A stretch of 64,000 nt of DNA, taken from contig NZ_JAMBOD010000004.1 in the NCBI RefSeq assembly GCF_023715445.1, positions 186,001-250,000 of the forward strand. The letters run 5' to 3'. Below the pieces are notes generated by a model that saw only the letters and a program-made list of their open reading frames with translations, searched no databases and was not told where the DNA came from. Shown one piece after another: positions 43,734-50,748 of this stretch. The DNA comes from Fictibacillus nanhaiensis. Lineage in GTDB: Bacteria > Bacillota > Bacilli > Bacillales > Fictibacillaceae. How positions within the stretch are numbered: position 1 is the first letter of the stretch; each line of letters begins with the position of its first letter. A program made the translations under genes and the position numbers.

Positions 43734-44813
43734 TTGAAAATCGATCTAGTACAAGAAGCAAAAGAATTTATCACTTCCTGTTACCAGGAATTAAATAAAA
43801 CACAAGATGAAATCAATGAACGAATCCATGCAATCACGAAACAGATCCAAACATCAGGAAGCTATGAGCACACTCCGTTTGAAATTGACCATGGCGCAAA
43901 AATGGCCTGGCGGAACAACAACCGCTGTATCGGAAGACTCTTCTGGGATCAACTGCACACATATGACAGAAGGCACCTGAAAACGGAAGATGAGATCTTT
44001 GAAGCGATCTTAGAGCACATGGAATATGCGACTAATGGCGGTCGCATTCGTCCTGCGATCACCATTTTCGCACCTCATAGAGAGCATCAGGAAATCCGCA
44101 TCTGGAACCATCAGTTGATCCGGTATGCCGGATATCAACTAGAAGATGGAGTGATTGGTGATCCCGCTTCAATACCATTTACAGATCAATGCATTGAGCT
44201 TGGCTGGGAACCTAAGTATGGAAAGTTTGATATCCTGCCGATTATGATCCAGATCAACAACCAGCCTCCAAAAATCTTTGACATGCCTGAAGAGGCGGCT
44301 CTAGAAGTTAACATCCGCCACCCTGAATATGAGTGGTTTGATGATTTGCAGCTCAAATGGCATGGTGTACCTTTTATATCGGACATGGCGCTTGAAATTG
44401 GAGGTATCCGTTACATGGCAGCCCCTTTTAACGGCTGGTATATGGGGACAGAGATCGGGGCACGTAATTTAGCGGATGAAGGCCGGTATAACATGCTGCC
44501 GCAGATTGCGTCACACATGGGGCTTGATACAAAAAGCTCCATTTCATTATGGAAAGACAAATCAATCGTTGAGCTTAATATCGCCGTTTTGCATTCGTTT
44601 AGAGAAGATGGCGTAAGCATTGTTGACCATCATACGGCCGCACAGCAATTTAAGAAGTTTGAAGAAAAAGAGGCAGAGAGCGGCAGAGCCGTAACAGGCA
44701 ACTGGGCATGGCTTATTCCTCCCATGTCACCTGCCACGACACATATTTTTCATAAGCCTTATAAAAACGAGATTGTAAAACCGAATTATTTTTATCAGTC
44801 TAAACTTATTTAA
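43734..44813 (+). CDS. nos: Nitric oxide synthase, oxygenase domain
   Basis: 359 residues, the normal size of bacterial NOS, which lacks the reductase domain and takes electrons from general flavodoxins or reductases. It oxidises arginine to citrulline and NO, which protects Bacillus against oxidants and antibiotics. WRNNNRCIGRLFW contains heme ligand Cys65. ASIPFTDQCIELGW, GWYMGTEIGARNLADEGRYN and DHHTAA are signature blocks for substrate and cofactor binding. TTG start; the ribosome site GGGGG is weak. Terminator follows. It stands alone. Confidence 0.97.
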   Translation: MKIDLVQEAKEFITSCYQELNKTQDEINERIHAITKQIQTSGSYEHTPFEIDHGAKMAWRNNNRCIGRLFWDQLHTYDRRHLKTEDEIFEAILEHMEYATNGGRIRPAITIFAPHREHQEIRIWNHQLIRYAGYQLEDGVIGDPASIPFTDQCIELGWEPKYGKFDILPIMIQINNQPPKIFDMPEEAALEVNIRHPEYEWFDDLQLKWHGVPFISDMALEIGGIRYMAAPFNGWYMGTEIGARNLADEGRYNMLPQIASHMGLDTKSSISLWKDKSIVELNIAVLHSFREDGVSIVDHHTAAQQFKKFEEKEAESGRAVTGNWAWLIPPMSPATTHIFHKPYKNEIVKPNYFYQSKLI

Positions 44814-44814
44814 C

Positions 44815-44862
44815 AAACGTCTAGGTATTTTTATCCCTGACGTTTTTTATTTTTTTTCGAAA
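44815..44862 (+). terminator. Terminator of nos
   Basis: AAACGTCTAGG...CCCTGACGTTT stem followed by a long T-run. Confidence 0.8.
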
Positions 44863-44970
44863 AAATACGCAGGTATATCCACATCCGTCTTTTGAACCTT
44901 CTTTTGTTAAAGAAAGCATAGTGATTTAGCCTTGGATAATATATTCAAAACAACAAGGGAGGTTTAGAGA

Positions 44971-45552
44971 ATGGCAACTAACAAAAAGCAAAGAATCACG
45001 GGTTCTCGGAGTTTTCGCACACCGAAAATGTTTCCTATTATCCTGATGCTTTTCATACTCTTGATTTCTGCAATCAGTTTATTTCTATCCAATGCGGTTT
45101 TTAACGATCACTTCGTCTTATCTCAATGTTTTTTCTGGCTCTCTATGTCGCTATTATTTTTTTTCATAGCGTTTGTCTCCTTTTATGCCAGGATGGATAA
45201 GTGGATTGAAAAGATATTAATACCGATCGTCATCATAGGATCATTAGCATTTTCCGCAGCATTTGCGCTCACGACCATCCAGCTTTTTTTAGATAAACCC
45301 GTCTTTGATTCAAGTCATTTTGAAGAACTTGAGGGATTACCCTCCTCCATATCATTTGATGGATCAAAGAATGGATCTGACTACGTTTCTGCTATTACGA
45401 TTAACGGAACAAAAATTAAGGTTTCTCACTTGAACATTACGGAGAAAGAATTTACTAAAACACTAAAAAGTAAACATTTGAAACTGAAATATCTCCCGAA
45501 CAGCAAGTTCGCAATCAGTTTGGTGGTTGAAGAAAAGATTGAAAAACAATAA
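44971..45552 (+). CDS. Membrane protein, unknown
   Basis: 193 residues with three or four transmembrane segments (about 20-40, 52-75, 85-106) between a basic N-terminus (MATNKKQRITGSRSFR) and a soluble C-terminal domain of about 80 residues (GSDYVSAITINGTKIKVSHLNITEKEF). AAGGGAGG lies before the ATG. No known motif. Its end overlaps a possible convergent small membrane gene. Confidence 0.75.
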   Translation: MATNKKQRITGSRSFRTPKMFPIILMLFILLISAISLFLSNAVFNDHFVLSQCFFWLSMSLLFFFIAFVSFYARMDKWIEKILIPIVIIGSLAFSAAFALTTIQLFLDKPVFDSSHFEELEGLPSSISFDGSKNGSDYVSAITINGTKIKVSHLNITEKEFTKTLKSKHLKLKYLPNSKFAISLVVEEKIEKQ

Positions 45553-45699
45553 TACACAGCTTCCAAAGCTGCACTTTTTTATATTCTTTAAGAACTCTAA
45601 TCTCGGGTACTGATGTTCTGGAATAGAAAGATTATAGAAATGTGTAAAAATCAGCAATAAAACCAACATAAGAACGCTAAACCAAACGACCTCTCTCAT
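45463..45699 (-). CDS. Candidate small membrane protein
   Basis: 78 residues: MREVVWFSVLMLVLLLIFTH is one transmembrane helix, with AAGGAGA before the ATG. The tail overlaps the end of the opposite gene and crosses that gene's terminator, so the second half may be spurious and the true protein shorter. The good ribosome site is the main support. Confidence 0.35.
   Translation of the reverse strand: MREVVWFSVLMLVLLLIFTHFYNLSIPEHQYPRLEFLKNIKKCSFGSCVLLFFNLFFNHQTDCELAVREIFQFQMFTF
45557..45586 (+). terminator. Terminator of the 44971 membrane gene
   Basis: CAGCTT-CCA-AAGCTG hairpin followed by CACTTTTTTATAT. Confidence 0.75.
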
Positions 45700-45939
45700 C
45701 TCTGCTGTCTCCTTTTGTTTATGTTGGCATGCTTATTGTTTAAGAATTTTAAAAGGATTAATGGGATTTAAGATCGTCAGACATAATGGAATTGATAAGG
45801 GGTAGATATATGATTTCTTGTGATAATGATCACGAGTCGGTTGGAATTCCATTTTGTGATTTCCTTACTTTTTGTTGGGTATTTGTTGGATCATTGAACG
45901 ACGCAGAGGATAATTCAAACACATCGTTTTGAGGTGGCG
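45700..45939. other. Intergenic region
   Basis: AT-rich. One 39-codon ORF at 45810-45929 (ATG with AAGGGG upstream) is weakly supported. Nothing else seen. Confidence 0.35.
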
Positions 45940-46054
45940 ATGATACGTTTATCATATAGTAGTTTGGAAAAAGAGATGTGCCAAAAAATATATACAAAGA
46001 GTACATAAGTCCTTAAATGATCCAAATCTTAAAGGTTTTTCAAGTGAAAAATAA
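45940..46054 (+). pseudogene. Small gene with a possible A-run frameshift
   Basis: MIRLSYSSLEKEMCQK runs from the ATG at 45940 and stops early at TAA. In the next frame KYIQRVHKSLNDPNLKGFSS follows to TAA at 46052. Removing one A from CAAAAAAT near 45982 gives a single 37-residue protein. The ribosome site (GAGGTGG) is close to the ATG. Family unknown. Confidence 0.4.
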
Positions 46055-46177
46055 ATGGTAGCGCTATCAAAATACTGCGTTTAGAAATAATTAAATTTGA
46101 CAAGTATTTATTTTACTATATAAAATGTTCTTCATGTGGACAACTAGAATACAACAACATGAAGAAGGTGATTCATT

Positions 46178-47440
46178 ATGAAGAATGTAAAAATTAGTTT
46201 AGCTTGGCAAATCCTGATTGGACTTGCATTCGGGATCCTGATCGGTGCTTTGTTTTATGGAAATGAAACAGTCCAAGGATACTTGCAGCCTGTTGGAGAT
46301 ATTTTTATCCGCTTGATTAAAATGATTGTTATACCTATTGTAATTTCAAGTCTTATCGTTGGTGTAGCAAGTGTTGGTGATATCAAGCAATTAGGACGCC
46401 TCGGCGGAAAAACCATTTTGTATTTTGAAATCATAACTACATTAGCGATCGTGATCGGTCTATTTATCGCAAACATCTTCCAGCCTGGAGCAGGCGTGGA
46501 TATGAAATCATTGTCAAAAGGTGATATTTCAAGTTATATGGAAACGACCGAATCTGTGGAAAGCCATGGATTCGCCGACACGTTCTTAAATATCGTTCCG
46601 ACGAATCTCTTTGAATCATTAGTTCAGGGAGATATGCTTGCAATCATTTTCTTCTCTGTATTATTCGGTTTAGGCATTGCAGCTATCGGTGAACGAGGCA
46701 AGCCTGTATTAGCGTTCTTTCAAGGCACGGCTGATGCGATGTTTTATATCACGAATCAGATCATGAAGCTGGCTCCATTTGGCGTATTCGCTCTAATTGG
46801 TGTAACAGTTTCAAAGTTCGGTGTAGAATCTTTAATTCCATTAAGCAAGCTTGTGCTGGTTGTTTATGGAGCGATGTTCTTCTTTGTTATTGCTGTATTA
46901 GGCGGAGTTGCAGCGATGGTTAAAGTAAACATCTTTACGTTAATCAAAATTTTAAAAGATGAACTGATCTTGGCTTATTCAACAGCAAGTTCAGAAACCG
47001 TATTACCAAAATTGATGGAGAAAATGGAGAAATTCGGCTGTCCAAAAGCCATCACTTCATTTGTTATTCCAACTGGTTATTCGTTTAACCTGGATGGTTC
47101 TACTCTTTACCAAGCAATTGCAGCATTATTCATTGCTCAAATGTACGGCATTGAACTTTCGATTGCTGAACAAATTTCCCTATTGCTTGTATTGATGGTA
47201 ACTTCTAAAGGAATTGCAGGAGTTCCAGGGGTATCGTTCGTTGTACTTTTAGCAACTCTAGGTTCTGTTGGAATTCCGCTTGAAGGCTTAGCTTTCATAG
47301 CGGGTATTGACCGAATCCTAGACATGGCACGTACAGCAGTAAACGTAGTAGGTAACTCTCTCGCTGCTGTTGTGATGTCAAAATGGGAAGGCAAATTTAA
47401 TCCTATAAAAGCTCAGGAGTACCAAAGAGAAGTAAGCTAA
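46178..47440 (+). CDS. gltT: Glutamate/aspartate:cation symporter, DAACS family
   Basis: 420 residues with eight helices and two re-entrant loops. STASSETVLPKLMEKMEKFG corresponds to the SSSTTLP-type loop, and PTGYSFNLDGSTLYQAIAALFIAQ to the NMDGT cation site, here NLDGS. Closest to the GltT/GltP-type transporters of Bacillus, importing glutamate or aspartate with Na+ or H+. GAAGGTGA lies before the ATG. A strong terminator follows; it is a single gene. Confidence 0.92.
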   Translation: MKNVKISLAWQILIGLAFGILIGALFYGNETVQGYLQPVGDIFIRLIKMIVIPIVISSLIVGVASVGDIKQLGRLGGKTILYFEIITTLAIVIGLFIANIFQPGAGVDMKSLSKGDISSYMETTESVESHGFADTFLNIVPTNLFESLVQGDMLAIIFFSVLFGLGIAAIGERGKPVLAFFQGTADAMFYITNQIMKLAPFGVFALIGVTVSKFGVESLIPLSKLVLVVYGAMFFFVIAVLGGVAAMVKVNIFTLIKILKDELILAYSTASSETVLPKLMEKMEKFGCPKAITSFVIPTGYSFNLDGSTLYQAIAALFIAQMYGIELSIAEQISLLLVLMVTSKGIAGVPGVSFVVLLATLGSVGIPLEGLAFIAGIDRILDMARTAVNVVGNSLAAVVMSKWEGKFNPIKAQEYQREVS

Positions 47441-47446
47441 ATGATA

Positions 47447-47482
47447 AACCATGTCAGCAATGAATGCTGACACGGTTTTTTT
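47447..47482 (+). terminator. Terminator of the glutamate symporter gene
   Basis: AACCATGTCAGCA...TGCTGACACGGTT hairpin followed by TTTTTTT. Confidence 0.9.
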
Positions 47483-47550
47483 TGATGTTTTCGTAAACTA
47501 CTTTGTTAGAAGTGGTTGGTTGATTTCCGCTCCAGGATGCTCGCTTTCCG
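47483..47550 (+). repeat. Partial copy of a dispersed intergenic repeat
   Basis: GATGTTTTCGTA, then TTGATTTCCGCTCCAGGATG and CTCGCTTTCCGCG. The same order and nearly the same sequence occur on the minus strand at the right end of the 58130-58372 element. This copy is truncated to about 68 bases. Confidence 0.75.
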
Positions 47551-47580
47551 CGTAACTCAAAAACGATCAGATTTTCCATT

Positions 47581-47901
47581 TTAAAAAGAATAATCCCTCT
47601 CAACTTTACAAATTCTTACTGAATAGTTTTTGTACCATTCCGTTTTGCCTTTTTCTTGCGCGATTTTGTGGGCTGAATTCTCTTTCCAGTTCTTTATGGC
47701 ATCCATTGAATCCCAATAAGAAATGGTGATTCCAAGCTCTGAATCACGGGCACTCTCTATTCCTAAGAACCCTTTCTCTTGAGAAGCTAAATCAACCATT
47801 CTATTAGCCATTTTTTCGTAGCCTTTATCAATATCTGTTCGTTGTGAAGTGAAAATGACTGCGTAATAAGGCGGCTCATGTGTTTTCGCAAATTTACTCA
47901 A
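47581..47901 (-). CDS. Antibiotic biosynthesis monooxygenase-like (ABM) protein
   Basis: 106 residues. EPPYYAVIFTSQRTDIDKGYEKMANRMVDLASQEKGFLGIESARDSELGITISYWDSMDAIKNWKENSAHKIAQEKG is the ABM dimeric ferredoxin-like fold, related to heme-degrading or quinone-modifying monooxygenases. Start chosen at the TTG (SKFAKTHEPP) with GGAGG 8 bases upstream; the ATG six bases before is too close to that site. Substrate unknown. Confidence 0.8.
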   Translation of the reverse strand: MSKFAKTHEPPYYAVIFTSQRTDIDKGYEKMANRMVDLASQEKGFLGIESARDSELGITISYWDSMDAIKNWKENSAHKIAQEKGKTEWYKNYSVRICKVERDYSF

Positions 47902-48000
47902 TTCCATTTCCTCCAAACACTGCTTAGCTTTTAAACCAATTTAATTTGAATACCTCTTATGAATAATGGCAAGAATATGGCTACAAAGGAGAGATGAAGT

Positions 48001-48144
48001 ATGAAAACGAACGATTATAAAGCGGCTAACCTTTCGGAATATCTGGTTGATGAAATCCAATCGCTAGAAGAAAAGATCAGTCAGCAAGCTAACAAAAAAG
48101 TTGTGGTTATCGCTTATGAACAAGGCTCTGAGAATAACCTGTAA
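48001..48144 (+). CDS. Small hypothetical protein, 47 residues
   Basis: MKTNDYKAANLSEYLVDEIQ is followed by SLEEKISQQANKKVVVIAYE and ends QGSENNL. It is helical with a final strand, no membrane segment. AAAGGAGAG lies before the ATG, and a perfect terminator begins within three bases of the stop. Too small for a motif call. Confidence 0.8.
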   Translation: MKTNDYKAANLSEYLVDEIQSLEEKISQQANKKVVVIAYEQGSENNL

Positions 48145-48145
48145 A

Positions 48146-48178
48146 AGAGAAATAGACCCCTATTTTCTCTTTTTTATT
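48146..48178 (+). terminator. Terminator of the 47-residue gene
   Basis: AAGAGAAATAG-ACCC-CTATTTTCTCTT hairpin followed by T-run. Confidence 0.85.
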
Positions 48179-48338
48179 TGCTGTAAAGGTCATTCGTATG
48201 TATGATTCTTAGTTTCAGGATCCCCAAGTATTTATTTTTTTCTAAGAGGTTATTAATTCGATTCACTTCCTCCCTTCTCCTTTAACGTTTTATATGTTTG
48301 TTGGGTAATTATGTTAAATTTAGAGTAGGGGCGTTTGT

Positions 48339-48425
48339 ATGGACTCAAGAATACATAGCGGCTTGGAACTATTGGAAGAATTCACTGACAGATCATCAGT
48401 GAAATCATGCGGAGGAACTCGATGA
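48339..48425 (+). CDS. Candidate 28-residue upstream ORF coupled to a GNAT gene
   Basis: It starts MDSRIHSGLELLEEF and ends SCGGTR, with GGGG 8 bases before the ATG. Its TGA overlaps the GNAT start (ATGA), so re-initiation is likely. The inverted repeat at 48381 lies inside it. Confidence 0.45.
   Translation: MDSRIHSGLELLEEFTDRSSVKSCGGTR
48381..48403. promoter_or_regulatory. Inverted repeat before a GNAT start
   Basis: TTCACTGA (48381-48388) and TCAGTGAA (48396-48403), perfect 8-base arms, 7-base loop, just before the GGAGG of the GNAT gene. It may be an operator or an mRNA hairpin. Confidence 0.5.
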
Positions 48426-48991
48426 ATTATCAAGACGATGAGTTAATTATTCGGTCAATAACCGATGATGACTTACCAAAACTATGGGAATTGATCTATA
48501 AAGAAGAATCGCCGGAATGGAAAAAGTGGGATGCTCCTTACTTTGAACATAAGCACGTTCCTTACGAAGAATTCTTAAGCAATAAAAAGAAATACGTCGA
48601 TCAAGACAGCCGCTGGGCAATTGAAGTAAATGGCATGGTTATCGGTATCGTAAGCTATTATTGGGAACACAAGCCATCTAACTGGCTTGAGATGGGAATT
48701 GGCATCTATGATCCGAAATTTTGGAGTGGGGGATATGGCACAAGAGCCCTTCGTCTTTGGATCAGTCATTTATTTCACACCATGCCATTGGTTCGTGTCG
48801 GTTATACCACCTGGTCAGGAAATGAACGAATGATTAAAGCCGGCGAAAAACTGGGGATGACAATGGAAGCAAGACTCAGAAAGTGCCGTTATTACAACGG
48901 GGAATACTATGACTCTATTCGAATGGGGCTGCTGCGGGAAGAGTGGGAATCCACGGTCGGCAAACCACAAAAAAAGATCACTCTATCGTGA
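48422..48991 (+). CDS. GNAT N-acetyltransferase
   Basis: 189 residues from MNYQDDELIIRSI, with GGAGG upstream; the ORF is open 15 bases earlier without a start as good. IRSITDDDLPKLWELIYKEESPEWKKWDAPYF, then GIGIYDPKFWSGGYGTRALRLWISHLF with the acetyl-CoA loop (SGGYGTRAL) and MIKAGEKLGMTMEARLRK. It resembles YjdJ/RimL-like proteins. The stop lies inside its own terminator hairpin. Confidence 0.85.
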   Translation: MNYQDDELIIRSITDDDLPKLWELIYKEESPEWKKWDAPYFEHKHVPYEEFLSNKKKYVDQDSRWAIEVNGMVIGIVSYYWEHKPSNWLEMGIGIYDPKFWSGGYGTRALRLWISHLFHTMPLVRVGYTTWSGNERMIKAGEKLGMTMEARLRKCRYYNGEYYDSIRMGLLREEWESTVGKPQKKITLS

Positions 48992-48999
48992 TCTTTTTT
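48971..48999. terminator. Shared terminator of GNAT and metQ
   Basis: AAAAAGATCAC-TCTATC-GTGATCTTTTTT, perfect and symmetric, so it works from both sides. It overlaps the GNAT stop codon. Confidence 0.9.
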
Positions 49000-49016
49000 C
49001 TATATTCTTCTTCAGA

Positions 49017-49835
49017 TTATTCTGTAACCGGGAGAACAGAGCCCTTGTACTCTTTCTCGATAAAATCAGTAATTTCTTTTGAATGAAGCACCTCAAGAAG
49101 TGTTTTAATCGCTTTCTTATCTTTGTCACCTTCACGAACGGTAATAATGTTAGCAAACGGTGATTCAGGACCCTCTAAAGCAATTGAATCTTCTTTTGGA
49201 TTCAAATCTGCATCAATCGCATAGTTTGTGTTGATGACGATCGCATCCCCTTCATCGTGCTCATATGCTTTCGTTAAAAGACCAGGGTCGATATCTGCTA
49301 CAAACTCTATGTTTTTTGGGTTTTCCACAATGTCGCTTAATTGCGCTTCGTATCCTTTACCTTCTTTAAGTTTGATAAGTCCTTCTGCTTCAAAAATAGA
49401 TAGGATACGGCCATGCTCTGCTACTGAATTGCTCAGAATTACTTTTGCACCATCCGGTAAGTCTTTTAATGATTTATGTCTCTTGGAATAGACGCCCATT
49501 GGCTCCAGGTGAACGGCTCCAGCGTTTTCAAATTTATATTTCGGGTTATCTTTCAGCTGCTGCGTCAAATATGGAATATGCTGAAAGTAGTTAGCGTCGA
49601 TTTCTTTTTCATATAAGGATTTATTTGGCAAGATGTAATCTTGGAACTTTATAATCTCTAAATCAATGCCTTTTTCCTTCAATAGTGGCTTCGCTTCTTC
49701 TAAAATCTCAGCATGCGGTACGTTTGATGCTCCGACTGTCAGTTTTTCTGTTTTTCCTTCCCCGCTTGTGGAGGAGCAAGCTGCCAACACAAATACAGCC
49801 AAACTCGTTAAAAGTACTTGAATAAATTTTCTCAT
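49017..49835 (-). CDS. metQ: D-methionine-binding lipoprotein
   Basis: 272 residues, NlpA/MetQ family. MRKFIQVLLTSLAVFVLAACSST is a lipoprotein signal with lipobox LAAC. The binding domain shows VGASNVPHAEILEEAKPLL, YEKEIDANYFQHIPYL, HLEPMGVYSKRHKSLKDLP and VINTNYAIDADLNP. It should deliver methionine to a MetNI ABC transporter. Unusually, no metN or metI lies beside it, and two S-box riboswitches precede it. Regulation by SAM is therefore very likely. Confidence 0.93.
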   Translation of the reverse strand: MRKFIQVLLTSLAVFVLAACSSTSGEGKTEKLTVGASNVPHAEILEEAKPLLKEKGIDLEIIKFQDYILPNKSLYEKEIDANYFQHIPYLTQQLKDNPKYKFENAGAVHLEPMGVYSKRHKSLKDLPDGAKVILSNSVAEHGRILSIFEAEGLIKLKEGKGYEAQLSDIVENPKNIEFVADIDPGLLTKAYEHDEGDAIVINTNYAIDADLNPKEDSIALEGPESPFANIITVREGDKDKKAIKTLLEVLHSKEITDFIEKEYKGSVLPVTE

Positions 49836-49939
49836 GATCTTAATCCCCTATCCCTTATTTTCTTTGTCTAATACGTTGAATCTTTTTGAAAAGTGCGTCC
49901 TCCTATACACGTTTTTTGACAGAAACTCCACAAGAGGCA

Positions 49940-49980
49940 GAATAAAAATAACCCTCTGTCCACAAAGAGACAGAGGGTTT
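49940..49980 (-). terminator. Proximal S-box terminator of metQ
   Basis: AACCCTCTGTC...GACAGAGGGTT hairpin followed on the minus strand by ATTTTTATT. It is the expression platform of the aptamer at 49998-50112. Confidence 0.9.
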
Positions 49981-49997
49981 AAGATAAATCCGTTATC

Positions 49998-50112
49998 CTC
50001 TCATCTCTCAGCTTTCACTGTTAGATTTAGCACCGTTTTCATACTGGCAATTCAGCATGAATGGTTGCCGGGCTTCATAGGGCTAATTCCCTCCACCTGC
50101 TCTTAATAAGAG
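49998..50112 (-). promoter_or_regulatory. SAM-I (S-box) riboswitch, metQ-proximal
   Basis: On the minus strand P1 CTCTTAT/ATGAGAG, AAGAGCAGGTGGAGGGA, TGAAGCCCGGCAACC and GGTGCTAAATCTAACAG follow in the conserved order, then the terminator. This matches the S-box consensus closely. Low SAM permits metQ transcription. Confidence 0.95.
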
Positions 50113-50133
50113 TATTCCTATCAAATTAATTTG

Positions 50134-50163
50134 TATTATTACAGGATTCACTTTTAATGTCAA
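50134..50163 (-). promoter_or_regulatory. Promoter between the two metQ S-boxes
   Basis: On the minus strand TTGACA (50158-50163), 16-18 bases, then TAATAA/ATAATA (50134-50141). It would start transcription before the proximal S-box independently of the distal one. Confidence 0.6.
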
Positions 50164-50213
50164 TCATTTTTTTATACACTTTTATCTCAAAGGGCGCTGT
50201 TCCTCTAGAGGTG

Positions 50214-50246
50214 CAAAAAAACCGTGTTCATAAGAGAACACGGTTA
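50214..50246 (-). terminator. Distal S-box terminator
   Basis: AACCGTGTTC...GAACACGGTT hairpin followed on the minus strand by TTTTTTT. No ORF lies between it and the next promoter. Confidence 0.9.
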
Positions 50247-50267
50247 GCCATTTCAGATCCGTTCATC

Positions 50268-50380
50268 CTCTCATCTTTCAGCTTTCGCTGTTAGATTTAG
50301 CACCGTTCCGGAATAAATGATTACACCGATGGTTGCCGGGCTTCATTGGGCTAATTCCCTCCACCTGCTCTTCATAAGAG
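50268..50380 (-). promoter_or_regulatory. SAM-I (S-box) riboswitch, metQ-distal
   Basis: P1 CTCTTAT/ATGAGAG, GAAGAGCAGGTGGAGGGA, ATGAAGCCCGGCAACC and GGTGCTAAATCTAACAGC. It is a near copy of the proximal element but with a different P3/P4 spacer (ATCGGTGTAATCATTTATTC). A complete aptamer and terminator with no gene of its own. Confidence 0.95.
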
Positions 50381-50399
50381 TGTTATTAAATTAAGGATA

Positions 50400-50429
50400 A
50401 TGATAGACGAACTGTCATAATGATGTCAA
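50400..50429 (-). promoter_or_regulatory. Promoter of the distal metQ S-box
   Basis: On the minus strand TTGACA (50424-50429), 18 bases, TATCAT (50400-50405). Confidence 0.6.
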
Positions 50430-50496
50430 CCAAATATTCCGGACAATTCACTAGATTATTTTTTGTTAGTGTTTTTTTTATTTTCAAAATAATCAG

Positions 50497-50526
50497 TTGA
50501 CAATTGATTTTTTGCTATGCTAAGAT
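50497..50526 (+). promoter_or_regulatory. Promoter of the thiolase operon
   Basis: TTGACA (50497-50502), 18 bases, TAAGAT (50521-50526); the riboswitch starts about 32 bases later. Confidence 0.65.
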
Positions 50527-50557
50527 TATCAACAATTTCAATCGAATAATTTATTTA

Positions 50558-50669
50558 CCTTATCAAGAGTCGGGGTAGGAATCTGGTCCAATGATCCCGC
50601 GGCAACCACTTATTGTAAATCAATAAAAAGGTGCCCATTCCAGCAGGCTGACAAGTCTGAAAGATAAGG
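50558..50669 (+). promoter_or_regulatory. SAM-I (S-box) riboswitch, thiolase operon
   Basis: P1 CTTATC/GATAAG; AAGAGTCGGGGTAGGAA, CCAATGATCCCGCGGCAACC, AAAAGGTGCCCATTCCAGCA and TCTGAAAGATAAG follow in S-box order. The P3 region is slightly divergent from the consensus, but all SAM-contacting blocks (GGCAACC, GGTGC, TTCCAGCAG, TGAAAGAT) are present. Confidence 0.9.
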
Positions 50670-50685
50670 AAGAGATATGTATGTT

Positions 50686-50723
50686 AAACCTCTTTCTTAT
50701 TTTTTGGGAAAGAGGTTTTTTTA
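50686..50723 (+). terminator. Expression platform of the thiolase-operon S-box
   Basis: AACCTCTTTC...GGGAAAGAGGTT hairpin followed by TTTTTTT. The preceding GGAAGAG can pair with CTCTTTC as the antiterminator. Confidence 0.9.
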
Positions 50724-50748
50724 ATTGTATAAAAAGGAGACGAGTTAG

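Noticed and set aside
46255-47394. ORFs on the minus strand within the glutamate symporter gene
   Set aside because: Complementary-strand shadows of a 420-residue transporter; no ribosome sites.
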